The notes under the pieces were generated by a model that ran no database searches, had not been told where the DNA came from, and saw only the letters and a program-made list of their open reading frames with translations. DNA of 64,000 nucleotides from Bacillota bacterium (GTDB taxonomy: Bacteria; Bacillota; Clostridia; Clostridiales; Clostridiaceae), in NCBI GenBank assembly GCA_023445445.1, contig JAEXLD010000116.1, forward strand, positions 25,204 through 89,203. Direction: 5' to 3'. The translations under genes and the position numbers were made by a program. How positions within the stretch are numbered: position 1 is the first letter of the stretch; the number at the start of each line of letters is the position of its first letter. Positions 44,167 through 52,825 of this stretch are shown here, in pieces.

Positions 44167-44778
44167 CTATTTAAATGGAACCAAGATTCCTTTTCTTCTA
44201 TTATTTAAATTTGAGTCTACATGGAAAATTGGTACTGATACTTTCTTATATAAAACATAAGTTATTCCACATACCATTATAGCTTTTATACCATTGAATG
44301 GTAAAAGTCCTATAGTTACATATTGAGCTATATCGCTAGGTGACATTGTTGCTGCCATTCCGTATGCTGGTAATAAGAAGTAAACATTAGCTATAATAGC
44401 TATAATTTCCATACTTATAGTTCCTAATATCATTCCAAGTAAAGCTGATTTCTTGCTCTTATTTCTGTTATATACCCATGCTGCTGGAGCAACTAGAGAA
44501 ACTCCTACTATAAAATTAGCCATTTCTCCAACAAAACCTGTACCAGTTCCTTTAACAATTAAAATTAATAAATTTTTTAGTAATTCGATTAATACCCCTG
44601 CCATAGGTCCAAAAGCAAAAGCTCCCATAAGTGCTGGAATATCACTTAAATCAATTTTAAGCCATGGAAATGGTAAAAACGGTATTGGAAAATCGAAATA
44701 CATAAGCACTACTGCTATTGCACCTAAAAGTGAAATTTTAATAAATTTGTTTAGATTTTTGTTTTGTTGATTGTTCAT
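44167..44778 (-). CDS. ribU: Riboflavin ECF transporter S component RibU
   Basis: 203 residues with six hydrophobic helices. Family features: LPFPWLKIDLSDIPALMGAFAFGP (about 40-63) and the following GVLIELLKNLLI, which line the riboflavin pocket. It captures riboflavin at the membrane for the shared ECF energy-coupling module, whose genes lie outside this window. The FMN riboswitch upstream confirms the vitamin. GGGAGG lies 7 bases before the ATG at 44778; an in-frame codon at 44793 is upstream of it and was rejected. Confidence 0.92.
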   Translation of the reverse strand: MNNQQNKNLNKFIKISLLGAIAVVLMYFDFPIPFLPFPWLKIDLSDIPALMGAFAFGPMAGVLIELLKNLLILIVKGTGTGFVGEMANFIVGVSLVAPAAWVYNRNKSKKSALLGMILGTISMEIIAIIANVYFLLPAYGMAATMSPSDIAQYVTIGLLPFNGIKAIMVCGITYVLYKKVSVPIFHVDSNLNNRRKGILVPFK

Positions 44779-44886
44779 TTTAATTCCTCCCAAAAGATAT
44801 CCCCTGGGGCATGGGTTAGTGGCTTAACTCTGACAGTAATTTAACAACCTTTCTTATAATTTCAAATATTATAGATAAATAAAAAA

Positions 44887-44910
44887 CCCTAATGTAAAAT
44901 TACATCAGGG
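44887..44910 (-). terminator. Expression-platform terminator of the FMN riboswitch
   Basis: CCCTGATGTAA/TTACATTAGGG (one G-T pair) followed by TTTTTTATTT on the minus strand, between the aptamer and ribU. FMN binding should favour this terminator. The remainder of the 360-base gap holds nothing else I recognise. Confidence 0.85.
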
Positions 44911-44971
44911 ATTAAAATCATAAGAAATAAGATTTGCTAAATTAAATACATAATAAGCAATATCTAACACC

Positions 44972-45085
44972 TTACCTTCTTTCATCCAGACTATAACTGT
45001 CGGCCTCGGAGTTTCACCGAATCATGCTAAAATTAGCGCGCGGGCTATACCGCCGGTGGGGAATTACGCCCCGCCCTGAAGATAA
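44972..45085 (-). promoter_or_regulatory. FMN riboswitch (RFN element)
   Basis: Minus strand shows the conserved blocks in order: CTTCAGGGCGGGGCG, ATTCCCCACCGGCGGTATAG, AGCCCGCG, GATTCGGTGAAACTCCGA, GGCCGACAGT, and AGTCTGGATGAAAGAAGG. This is an essentially textbook RFN aptamer upstream of ribU. Confidence 0.97.
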
Positions 45086-45138
45086 TTTATTTATATTTTT
45101 ATTATATTACTATTTAAAATTACTTGCAAGTAAATTTT

Positions 45139-47313
45139 TTAACAATCTTCTTCTTTTATTCCTTTCATAGATAAAGAAATTCTATTCCTCTTACTATCTA
45201 CTTCAAGAATTTTTACTTTAACTATATCACCAACTTTAACTATGTCTAAAGGATGCTTTACAAACCTATCTGCCATTTGACTTTTATGAACTAATCCATC
45301 TTGGTGAACTCCAATATCTACAAAGGCGCCAAAGTCTGATACATTTCTTACAGTTCCCATTAAAACCATACCTTCACTTAAATCTTTTAAGTCTATCACT
45401 CCAGTTTTTAAAATAGGCTTTGGCATTTCATCTCTAATATCTCTTCCTGGCTTTTTAAGTTCTTTAATAATGTCTTCTAAAGTAAGTTCTCCTATACCTA
45501 ACTCTTTAGATATATTTTTTATTCCTTTTTCCTTTACTCTTTCATCTATATCATTAAGGTTATTTTCTTTTAAATCATTATTATTATAATCTAGTAATGC
45601 TATTAAATTCCTAGCTACATCATAGGATTCTGGATGCACTGAAGTATTGTCTAGTGGTTCTTTACTTTCCATAACTCTTAAAAATCCAGCACATTGCTCG
45701 TAAGCCTTTTGTCCAAGTCTTTTTACCTTTAAAAGCTCTTGTCTACTTTTAAATCCACCAACTTCATCTCTATAAAGAACTATATTATTAGCAATACTTG
45801 AATTAATACCTGCTATATAAGTAAGTAATGAAGGTGTTGCCGTATTTAAATCTACACCAACTTTATTTACAGAATCTTCAACTACTCCAGTTAAGGATTC
45901 ATCTAATTTTTTTGGTGTCACATCATGTTGATATTGACCAACTCCTAAGGCTTTTGGATCTATTTTTACTAATTCTGCCATAGGATCTTGTAACCTTCTA
46001 CCAATTGATATAGCTCCTCTAACAGTAACATCTAAATTGGGATATTCTTTAGTTGCAAGCTCTGAAGCTGAATATACTGATGCTCCTGCTTCTGATACTA
46101 TTACATAAGACACATCTTTGTTTGTTTCCTTTTTTATTTCCGAAATTACTTCTGATATTATCTCTTCAGATTCTCTAGATGCAGTTCCATTTCCTAATGA
46201 AATTACTTCTACATTATGTTTATTAATTAAATTTTTTAATATCTCTTTAGTTTCTTTTACTTTATTTTGTGGTGCAGTTGGATATACTGTTGTATTTTCT
46301 AAGAATCTTCCTGTACTATCTAATACAGCAATTTTACATCCTGTTCTAAAGCCTGGGTCATATCCCATTACAACCTTCCCCTTAATAGGAGGTTGCATAA
46401 GTAATGATTTTAGATTTTCTTTAAATATCTTTATTGCTCCATCTTCACCCTTATCTGTTAATTCATTTCTAACTTCTCTTTCTATAGATGGATATATTAA
46501 TCTTTTTAATGAATCTTTAATTGCCATTTTTAAATATTCATCAGTAATATTATTTCCCTTTAATACTTCTTTTTCTAAATAAGATATTATCTTATCTTCA
46601 TTAACAGTTATCTTAACACTTAAGACTTTTTCCTTTTCTCCTCTATTTATAGCTAAAATTCTATGAGGAGGTATTTTAAATACATCTTCACTATATTCGT
46701 AATACATTTCAAAAGGAGTATGTTCATCACTTTGTCCCTTTGATTCAATTTTACCTTCTTTAAATACTAAGTTTCTTATCCATTTTCTATATTTAGCTTC
46801 ATCTGATATTTCTTCAGCAATTATATCTAAAGCTCCATTTATAGCATCTTCTTCAGTAACTACTTTCTTTTCTTCATCTAGATAATTTTTAGCTTCTTCT
46901 TTTATATCTCCTTTAAACTCTCCAGATAAGATAAGCTCTGCCATAGGCTTTAGCCCTTTTTCTAAGGCAATTGTTGCTCTTGTTCTTTTCTTTTGTTTAT
47001 AAGGTCTATAAATATCTTCAACTTCTGTTAAAGTTAAAGCCTTTTCTAAAGATTTTTGAATTTCTTCTGTTAACTTACCTTGTTCATCTATAAGTCTTAA
47101 TACGTCTTCTTTTCTTTCCTTTAAATTTCTAAGATAAATTAATCTATCTTGAAATTTTCTTAATACTTCGTCACTTAATGCTCCAGTTTGTTCCTTTCTA
47201 TATCTAGAAATAAAGGGAACAGTATTACCATCATCAAGTAATGTAATAACATTATTTACTTGAGTTAAACTTATTCCAAGTTCCTCTGCTATTCTTCCTA
47301 CTATATCAACCAT
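45139..47313 (-). CDS. tex: Tex-family RNA-binding transcription accessory protein
   Basis: 724 residues. The N-terminal helical Tex region is about 1-320. A YqgF/RuvX-like domain begins MGYDPGFRTGCKIAVLD (about 325). Helix-hairpin-helix motifs are at about 490-560 (NTATPSLLTYIAGI, FKSRQELLKVKRLG). A C-terminal S1 domain covers about 645-715 (VRNVSDFGAFVDIGVHQDGLVH). It binds nucleic acids and affects transcription of toxin or stress genes in several bacteria; its exact role is unclear. The ATG at 47313 has AGGAGG upstream. The frame runs 63 codons further but overlaps the divergent gene's leader and lacks Tex similarity. Confidence 0.92.
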   Translation of the reverse strand: MVDIVGRIAEELGISLTQVNNVITLLDDGNTVPFISRYRKEQTGALSDEVLRKFQDRLIYLRNLKERKEDVLRLIDEQGKLTEEIQKSLEKALTLTEVEDIYRPYKQKKRTRATIALEKGLKPMAELILSGEFKGDIKEEAKNYLDEEKKVVTEEDAINGALDIIAEEISDEAKYRKWIRNLVFKEGKIESKGQSDEHTPFEMYYEYSEDVFKIPPHRILAINRGEKEKVLSVKITVNEDKIISYLEKEVLKGNNITDEYLKMAIKDSLKRLIYPSIEREVRNELTDKGEDGAIKIFKENLKSLLMQPPIKGKVVMGYDPGFRTGCKIAVLDSTGRFLENTTVYPTAPQNKVKETKEILKNLINKHNVEVISLGNGTASRESEEIISEVISEIKKETNKDVSYVIVSEAGASVYSASELATKEYPNLDVTVRGAISIGRRLQDPMAELVKIDPKALGVGQYQHDVTPKKLDESLTGVVEDSVNKVGVDLNTATPSLLTYIAGINSSIANNIVLYRDEVGGFKSRQELLKVKRLGQKAYEQCAGFLRVMESKEPLDNTSVHPESYDVARNLIALLDYNNNDLKENNLNDIDERVKEKGIKNISKELGIGELTLEDIIKELKKPGRDIRDEMPKPILKTGVIDLKDLSEGMVLMGTVRNVSDFGAFVDIGVHQDGLVHKSQMADRFVKHPLDIVKVGDIVKVKILEVDSKRNRISLSMKGIKEEDC

Positions 47314-47443
47314 AGGTTTCCTCCTAAAAAAAATCATACTATTATTATAATACAATTTTATCTTTTTATATATTATCGTCTTGATATTATGTAAAATTAA
47401 GTATATAATTATAATTGTAAAAATTTTACAATAAGGTGATGTT

Positions 47444-47785
47444 ATGAATAAATTTTCTATATTTATTAATAAAGTAATTAACATACTTCTAGTATTTTTC
47501 ATAATTATTATTATTTTAAATCAATATTATATCATAGAGTTTTCAACTACCCTTAAATATATACTTTACTTTTTAACTTTAATTTTAATTCTTATTTCTT
47601 CTACTAAGGAAATAATAGTTAGTAAATCAGCCTTAACAAAATTTATAAATTGTATAATTTTGTTTAGCTTTATTGTTGGAGGGGTTTTTTCTATACTTTC
47701 TAATAAAATAAATATCTCTGTTTATATATGTATATTATTTTCCTTCACAAATGGATTTATAGATCTTATTTATAAGAAAGCTTAA
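47444..47785 (+). CDS. Small four-helix membrane protein, unknown function
   Basis: 113 residues with hydrophobic segments at about 9-26, 33-50, 63-83 and 90-107. I recognise no family. AAGGTGATGTT precedes the ATG. It is divergent from tex across about 130 bases and followed 80 bases later by the M28 peptidase gene on the same strand. Confidence 0.65.
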   Translation: MNKFSIFINKVINILLVFFIIIIILNQYYIIEFSTTLKYILYFLTLILILISSTKEIIVSKSALTKFINCIILFSFIVGGVFSILSNKINISVYICILFSFTNGFIDLIYKKA

Positions 47786-47865
47786 GCATTTTAAAATATA
47801 TATTTGTTATATTTTTAAACCTTAATTAATAGTATTAACTATAACTATTTTTTGAGGTATTTTTT

Positions 47866-49221
47866 ATGAAGAAAAAATTATTTTATTATGTATCACTAGT
47901 TATTACATTGGTTTTATTATCTCTTTCATTATTTTCAAATTTTACATATTCACCATTTAACGCTGATAATGTAAAGAAACGTATAGCTATATTATCCTCT
48001 GACACATATTCTGGTAGACTTGCTGGTAGCAAAGAAAATTCCTTAGTTACAGAGTTAATAAGAAAAGATTTTCAGGATAATAAGCTTATTCAACTTAATA
48101 ATAATTATAAAGAAAACTTTAAAGTTACTTCTCCAGTAAATAACAATAGTACTCCTTATTTAAAAATTTCTCATGAGGATGGCTATGAAGAAAATCTAAA
48201 ATATGGTGTTGATTTTAAGGAAGATATGATTAATTTTAAGAATACAAAAGTAACCTTTTCTAATGAGGATAAAATCACTATATTTTCTAATTATATAGAA
48301 GTAAATACTAAGGAGGGAAAATTTCTTTTTCATTTAGCTCCTAATAATGACTTTTCTTTTAGAAGCTCATTTATAAATGATTTTCCTTATAATATGCTAA
48401 TATTAATAAATACTGACAGCTATAATAAAATCTTAAACTCTTTAAGAGAAGGTGCTGAAGTCTCTATTAATATTCCATTTTCCACAGAGGAAAAAGAAAT
48501 CTCTAATGTTGTTGGAGTTATTGAAGGAACGTCAAAATCACTTCCTCCATTAGTTTTAACTGCTCATTTTGATCATCTAGGCACAGATGCCCTTAATAAT
48601 ATTTATGGAGGTGCCTTAGATAATGCCTCTGGTACATCTTTTTTACTTGAACTTGAAAGATCCCTTGCAACCTATGGAAAACCAAAAAGAGATATAATTT
48701 TTGTAGCATTAAACGCTGAAGAATTTGGACTGTTAGGTTCTAAAGCCTTTGCAGAAAAAAATATAAAGAGATTAAAAGGAGCTGAAGTTATTAACTTTGA
48801 TATGATTGGAAGTGATGGGTATCCACTTACTTTAATGCTAGGTGCAAACTATAAAGACAAAGATTCAAAGCTTCTTAACTCTATTGAAAAAATAGCTAAA
48901 AAGAATAATATATCTACAAAAGTAGCTTATGAAAATTCAAGTGATCATGCTAGTTTTAATGACCTAGGGATAGATGCTCTTAGCTTTTGTCATAGTGATT
49001 TAACTAAAATCCATACTCCTAATGATACTGTAGAACATATTAGCATAAATGCCATAAATAATGCTTATAGCGTAATAGAAGATAAGATTTTTGAATCCTC
49101 CTATAGTATGGTAACTAAATTCTTCTATGGCAAAACTTCAATATTTATATTTTCAATCTTGTTTGGATTTTTAGTATCTGCTCCATTTATAACATATATC
49201 AAAAAAAGAAAAATAAATTAG
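47866..49221 (+). CDS. M28-family zinc aminopeptidase, membrane-bound and outward-facing
   Basis: 451 residues. An N-terminal signal or anchor (about 5-24) and a C-terminal transmembrane helix (about 422-443, ending KKRKIN) suggest a double-anchored ectoenzyme. A protease-associated-like insert precedes the catalytic domain. That domain carries the metal-binding set TAHFDHLG (His/Asp), GALDNASG (bridging Asp), NAEEFGLLGS (catalytic Glu and ligand Glu), NFDMIGSDG and the late HTPNDT. It probably trims peptides outside the cell. GAGGTATTTTTT precedes the ATG. Confidence 0.87.
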   Translation: MKKKLFYYVSLVITLVLLSLSLFSNFTYSPFNADNVKKRIAILSSDTYSGRLAGSKENSLVTELIRKDFQDNKLIQLNNNYKENFKVTSPVNNNSTPYLKISHEDGYEENLKYGVDFKEDMINFKNTKVTFSNEDKITIFSNYIEVNTKEGKFLFHLAPNNDFSFRSSFINDFPYNMLILINTDSYNKILNSLREGAEVSINIPFSTEEKEISNVVGVIEGTSKSLPPLVLTAHFDHLGTDALNNIYGGALDNASGTSFLLELERSLATYGKPKRDIIFVALNAEEFGLLGSKAFAEKNIKRLKGAEVINFDMIGSDGYPLTLMLGANYKDKDSKLLNSIEKIAKKNNISTKVAYENSSDHASFNDLGIDALSFCHSDLTKIHTPNDTVEHISINAINNAYSVIEDKIFESSYSMVTKFFYGKTSIFIFSILFGFLVSAPFITYIKKRKIN

Positions 49222-49232
49222 AAGCTGATATA

Positions 49233-49353
49233 TAATGTAAAATGTAAAATGAAAGAAGAAACTCCTAGAGGAGTTTCTAAAAGAAATATATTTTTAGTAA
49301 TTTGTTTCAAATTACATCAATAATTCTACATTTTACATTTTACATTTTTAATT
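49233..49353. repeat. MITE-like repeat, full-length copy in reverse orientation
   Basis: Ends AATGTAAAATGTAAAAT and ATTTTACATTTTACATT. Inside are AGAAACTCCTagAGGAGTTTCT and GTAATTTGtttCAAATTAC. Reverse-complemented, it runs parallel to 37459-37588. It sits between convergent genes and may serve as their terminator. Confidence 0.75.
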
Positions 49354-49358
49354 CAGAT

Positions 49359-51221
49359 TTATATTTCTATTCCCACTTGGAAACCTTCAGCAATAGCATG
49401 TTTTATACGTCGTGGTGATGTAGCATCTCCAATAACTCTAATATCCTTTAATTTTAATCCATCTTTTTCTTTTAACTCTTGTGAAGATTTAAATCCTAAT
49501 GCTAAAACTAAAGAATCACATTTAACTTCTCTAATTTCATCATTAGAGTTTGTTAGTATAGCTTTATTCCCCTTTATCTCTGTTAATTTATTTCCTGTAA
49601 TTATTTCTATTTTATTCATTGCTAACATAGTTCTAAGAGCTATCATATTATTTAATGCCATTGGTTCTGCTAATATACTATCCTTCATTTCAACTATTGT
49701 AACTTTTTTACCTTTTTGAGATAAATATATTGCTGTTTCACATCCAACAAAGCCTCCACCTGCAACAATTACCTCTTCTCCTATTTTACTATTATCAACT
49801 AATATATCAGTAGCTAGGTGAACATTTTCACTATTAATACCAGAAATTCTAGGAATAATAGGCTCACTACCTGTACTAATAACAATTACATCTGGATTTT
49901 CTTCTAATATTTCCTCTTCATTTCCTTCTTTATTAAATACTATATTTATATTTAATTTCTTTAATTGATTCTCATAATATTTAATTAATCTTTTTAAATC
50001 ATTTTTAAAATTAGGTGCTGAAGCTGGAATAAGGTTTCCCCCTATTAATTCACCCTTTTCCCAAAGTGTTACTTTATGTCCTCTCTTTGCTGCTGTAACT
50101 GCTGTTTCTAAGCCTCCTGGACCTGCACCTATTATAAGTACAGATTTTTTAACATCTGCTCCTATAATATCTTCTCCTTCTCTTCCACAAAGAGGGTTTA
50201 CACCACAGCTTACAGGCTGCCCAGCTAATACTGAAAACATACATTCATTACATCCAATACAAGGAACTATATCCTCTTCTCTATTCTCTTTAACTTTATT
50301 AGCCCATTCAGGATCAGCTAGAGAATAGTGACCTAATGCTATAAAATCTGAAACTTCCTCTTGAAGTATTCTTTCGGCAACTTCAGGGTATCCTAACTTT
50401 CCATGACCAATTACAGGAATATTTACTTCTTCCTTAATAATTTTTATATATTTTTCATGCATTGCAGGTTCTTGATAAATTGTAGGTATAGCATTATGCC
50501 AACAAGCATGACATCCAATATCTACATGTAATGCTGCAACGCCTGCAGCTTCTAAGTACTTAGCTATTTTTATTCCTTCTTCAACTTCTCTTCCACCATT
50601 AATTAAATGTGTTGGTGTAAATTTATATATAATTGGATAATCTTCTCCACAAGCTTTTTTTATCCTTTTAATTATTTCAATTCCTATTTTCATTCTACCT
50701 TCAAAGCTACTACCATATTCATCTGTTCTAGAATTCCAAAGTGATGAATGGAATTGATCTATTAAATATCCACCATAGCCATGTATTTCTATAGCATCAA
50801 CACCTGCACTCTTTGCTAGTGCTGCTGCTTTTTCAAAAGAATCTAAAAGTCTATCAATTTCACTTATAGAATATGGAGGGTTATTTTCCCCAACATAACC
50901 AATTTTCCCAACCCCTAATGATAATTGAAGAGATAACTTTGAATTATAAGAATGGATTCTATCAGCTAATTTCTTAACTCTTTCAACTTTGTCCTCACTG
51001 TCTAATAAAAAGGCACTTTGAGGTTTCTCAAACTCCTTTGATACTAAAGTAGCACCAGTTATTATAAGACCTGTTCCCCCTTTTGCTCTAGCAACATAGT
51101 AATCAATGGCCTTTTCTGAAAACCCATAGTCTTCATCTATATAGTCGATTCCCATTGGTGCCATAACAATTCTGTTCTTTAACGATAATGTTCCAATCTT
51201 CCCATCATTAAATAGTTTCAT
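49359..51221 (-). CDS. Old-yellow-enzyme-type NADH:flavin oxidoreductase with Fe-S cluster
   Basis: 620 residues in the 2-enoate/2,4-dienoyl-CoA reductase layout. The FMN TIM barrel covers about 1-320 (LKNRIVMAPMGIDY, DAIEIHGYGGYLIDQFHS, NSRTDEYGSSFEGR). The 4Fe-4S Cys cluster is CIGCNECMFS...SCGVNPLCG (about 330-355). The FAD/NAD domain covers about 365-620 (VLIIGAGPGGLETA, EEVIVAGGGFVGCETAI). Such enzymes reduce C=C bonds of enoates, dienoyl-CoAs, bile acids or aromatic acrylates in anaerobes; the substrate cannot be read here. Monocistronic. The ATG at 51221 has GGAG six bases upstream. Confidence 0.9.
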   Translation of the reverse strand: MKLFNDGKIGTLSLKNRIVMAPMGIDYIDEDYGFSEKAIDYYVARAKGGTGLIITGATLVSKEFEKPQSAFLLDSEDKVERVKKLADRIHSYNSKLSLQLSLGVGKIGYVGENNPPYSISEIDRLLDSFEKAAALAKSAGVDAIEIHGYGGYLIDQFHSSLWNSRTDEYGSSFEGRMKIGIEIIKRIKKACGEDYPIIYKFTPTHLINGGREVEEGIKIAKYLEAAGVAALHVDIGCHACWHNAIPTIYQEPAMHEKYIKIIKEEVNIPVIGHGKLGYPEVAERILQEEVSDFIALGHYSLADPEWANKVKENREEDIVPCIGCNECMFSVLAGQPVSCGVNPLCGREGEDIIGADVKKSVLIIGAGPGGLETAVTAAKRGHKVTLWEKGELIGGNLIPASAPNFKNDLKRLIKYYENQLKKLNINIVFNKEGNEEEILEENPDVIVISTGSEPIIPRISGINSENVHLATDILVDNSKIGEEVIVAGGGFVGCETAIYLSQKGKKVTIVEMKDSILAEPMALNNMIALRTMLAMNKIEIITGNKLTEIKGNKAILTNSNDEIREVKCDSLVLALGFKSSQELKEKDGLKLKDIRVIGDATSPRRIKHAIAEGFQVGIEI

Positions 51222-51391
51222 AAATATCTCCACCTCATGTTATTTTTTTAACAAATAAATGAAAAGCTTTCCATTTAAATGTATATCTATATTGTATATT
51301 ATTAAAAACATTAAATCAATTTGTTTTAATCATTTTGTTTTAAAAATTTATTCATAGAATCACATTATATAACTTCCTATAAACTAAAAAA

Positions 51392-51411
51392 GAGCTGTAA
51401 TAAAACAGCTC
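51392..51411 (-). terminator. Terminator of prfB
   Basis: GAGCTGT/ACAGCTC with a six-base loop, then TTTTTT on the minus strand, 17 bases past the stop. Confidence 0.88.
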
Positions 51412-51427
51412 AAAATTAATAATATAT

Positions 51428-52529
51428 TTATTTATTATTCTTTAGGTATGCTGTAATGAAATTATCGATTTCTCCATTCATAACAGCATTTAAATTGGCA
51501 GTTTCTTCATTAGTTCTATGATCTTTAACCATATTGTATGGGTGGAATACATAGGATCTTATTTGACTTCCCCATCCCATATCTTTAAGTTCACCAGTTA
51601 AATCTTCAATTTTCTCTTTATGAGCTCTTTCTTTTAAATCAATAAGCTTAGATTTAAGCATAGACATAGCTGTATCTTTATTAGAAAATTGACTTCTTTC
51701 ACTTTGACATTGTACTACTATCCCAGTTGGCAAGTGAGTTATTCTTATAGCAGATTCTGTCTTATTAACGTGCTGTCCACCAGCTCCACTAGCTCTATAA
51801 GTATCTATTTTCAAGTCTTCACTTCTTATTTCAATATCTTGATCCTTAGTTAGTTCTGGTAAAACTTCTACAGAAGCAAAGGATGTTTGTCTTTTACCAT
51901 TTGCATTAAATGGAGATATTCTTACAAGCCTATGAACGCCCTTTTCTGCTTTTAAATAACCATAAGCAAATTCTCCTTTTACCTTTAAGGTAACACTCTT
52001 TATTCCTGCCTCATCACCTTCTAAGTAGTCAATAGTTTCAACCTTAAATCCTTTTTTCTCACACCATCTTGTGTACATTCTTAGTAACATTTCTGTCCAA
52101 TCATTTGCGTCACTTCCACCGACACCTGCATGTAATGTTAATATAGCATCATTTCTATCATATTCCCCAGACAATAGTAACTCTATTCTATATTCATCAA
52201 CATCTTTTTCTATACTTCTTATTTCACTAATAACTTCATTTATAGATTCTTCATCATCTTCCTCTATTAATTCTGCTAAAACTTCTACATCTTCAACTCT
52301 TGTAACTAAAGAATCAAATCTTTCTATTTTATCTTTAATTCTCTTGCTTTCTTTCGTAACTTCTTCAGCTCTTTTTATATCTTCCCAAAAGCCTTTTTCT
52401 TGCATTTGTAAATCTAATTCTTGTAACTGTTTTTCTAAGCTTTCTTTGTCAAAGAGAAGCCCTCAATTCTTCTATAAATTTCTTAATATCATTAAGCTTA
52501 GCTAACTCTGCTTCTAACTTAATTATCAT
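51428..52529 (-). CDS. prfB: Peptide chain release factor 2 with programmed +1 frameshift
   Basis: RF2 ends translation at UAA and UGA. The gene is split: the first 26 codons (MIIKLEAELAKLND...RASL) end at an in-frame TGA (52451-52449) in the context CTT TGA C, and the +1 frame continues to give about 366 residues. The total length is 3n+1, as required. Upstream GAGGGC acts as the internal Shine-Dalgarno-like stimulator. Diagnostic motifs: GGQ in ASGAGGQHVNKTESA, and SPF in RISPFNANGKRQ for stop recognition. Low RF2 permits the frameshift, giving autoregulation. It lies between a terminator and secA on the same strand, as in many Firmicutes. Confidence 0.95.
52449..52455 (-). promoter_or_regulatory. 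prfB frameshift site
   Basis: The CTT TGA slip codon and stop (shifted reading CTT-T-GAC) on the minus strand; the release-factor autoregulatory site. Confidence 0.93.
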
Positions 52530-52552
52530 AATATCACAACCTTTTTAAATTA

Positions 52553-52643
52553 ATAATGTAGAATGTAAAATGTAAAATTATTGATGTAATTTGTTCCAAA
52601 TTCCTTATAATATATGTTTTATTATTAATTTTACATTCATAAA
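52553..52643. repeat. MITE-like repeat, left part (interrupted copy)
   Basis: AATGTAGAATGTAAAATG end and TTATTGATGTAATT core as in the other copies. The hairpin arm GTAATTTGTTCCAAATT (52586-52602) has its exact complement only at 52750-52766, beyond the long palindrome listed next. Confidence 0.6.
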
Positions 52644-52740
52644 TAAGGGCTGCCTTATTAAGAAATTATACACAATGTATTAATTTTATAGTTAAAATTA
52701 ATACATTGTAGTATTTCTTTTTTAATGAAACAGCCCCTTA
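52644..52740. repeat. 97-bp imperfect palindrome lying inside another repeat
   Basis: Ends TAAGGGCTG and CAGCCCCTTA (one extra base). The centre is a perfect 17-bp stem ACAATGTATTAATTTTA/TAAAATTAATACATTGT (52672-52688 and 52693-52709). It lies between the two arms of a 17-bp inverted repeat, so it looks inserted. It may also terminate secA. Confidence 0.65.
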
Positions 52741-52825
52741 ATTTTTCGTAATTTGGAACAAATTACTTCCTAAATTTTTAATTCTTCATTCTTAATTTTT
52801 CATTTAATTGCCCTAAGGCAATTAA

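Noticed and set aside
46118..46582. 154-codon plus-strand frame opposite tex
   Set aside because: Antisense shadow of a conserved gene with a clear Tex domain on the other strand.
52449..52455. Frameshift pseudogene in the release factor gene
   Set aside because: CTT TGA C with an upstream purine-rich block is the conserved programmed frameshift of prfB.
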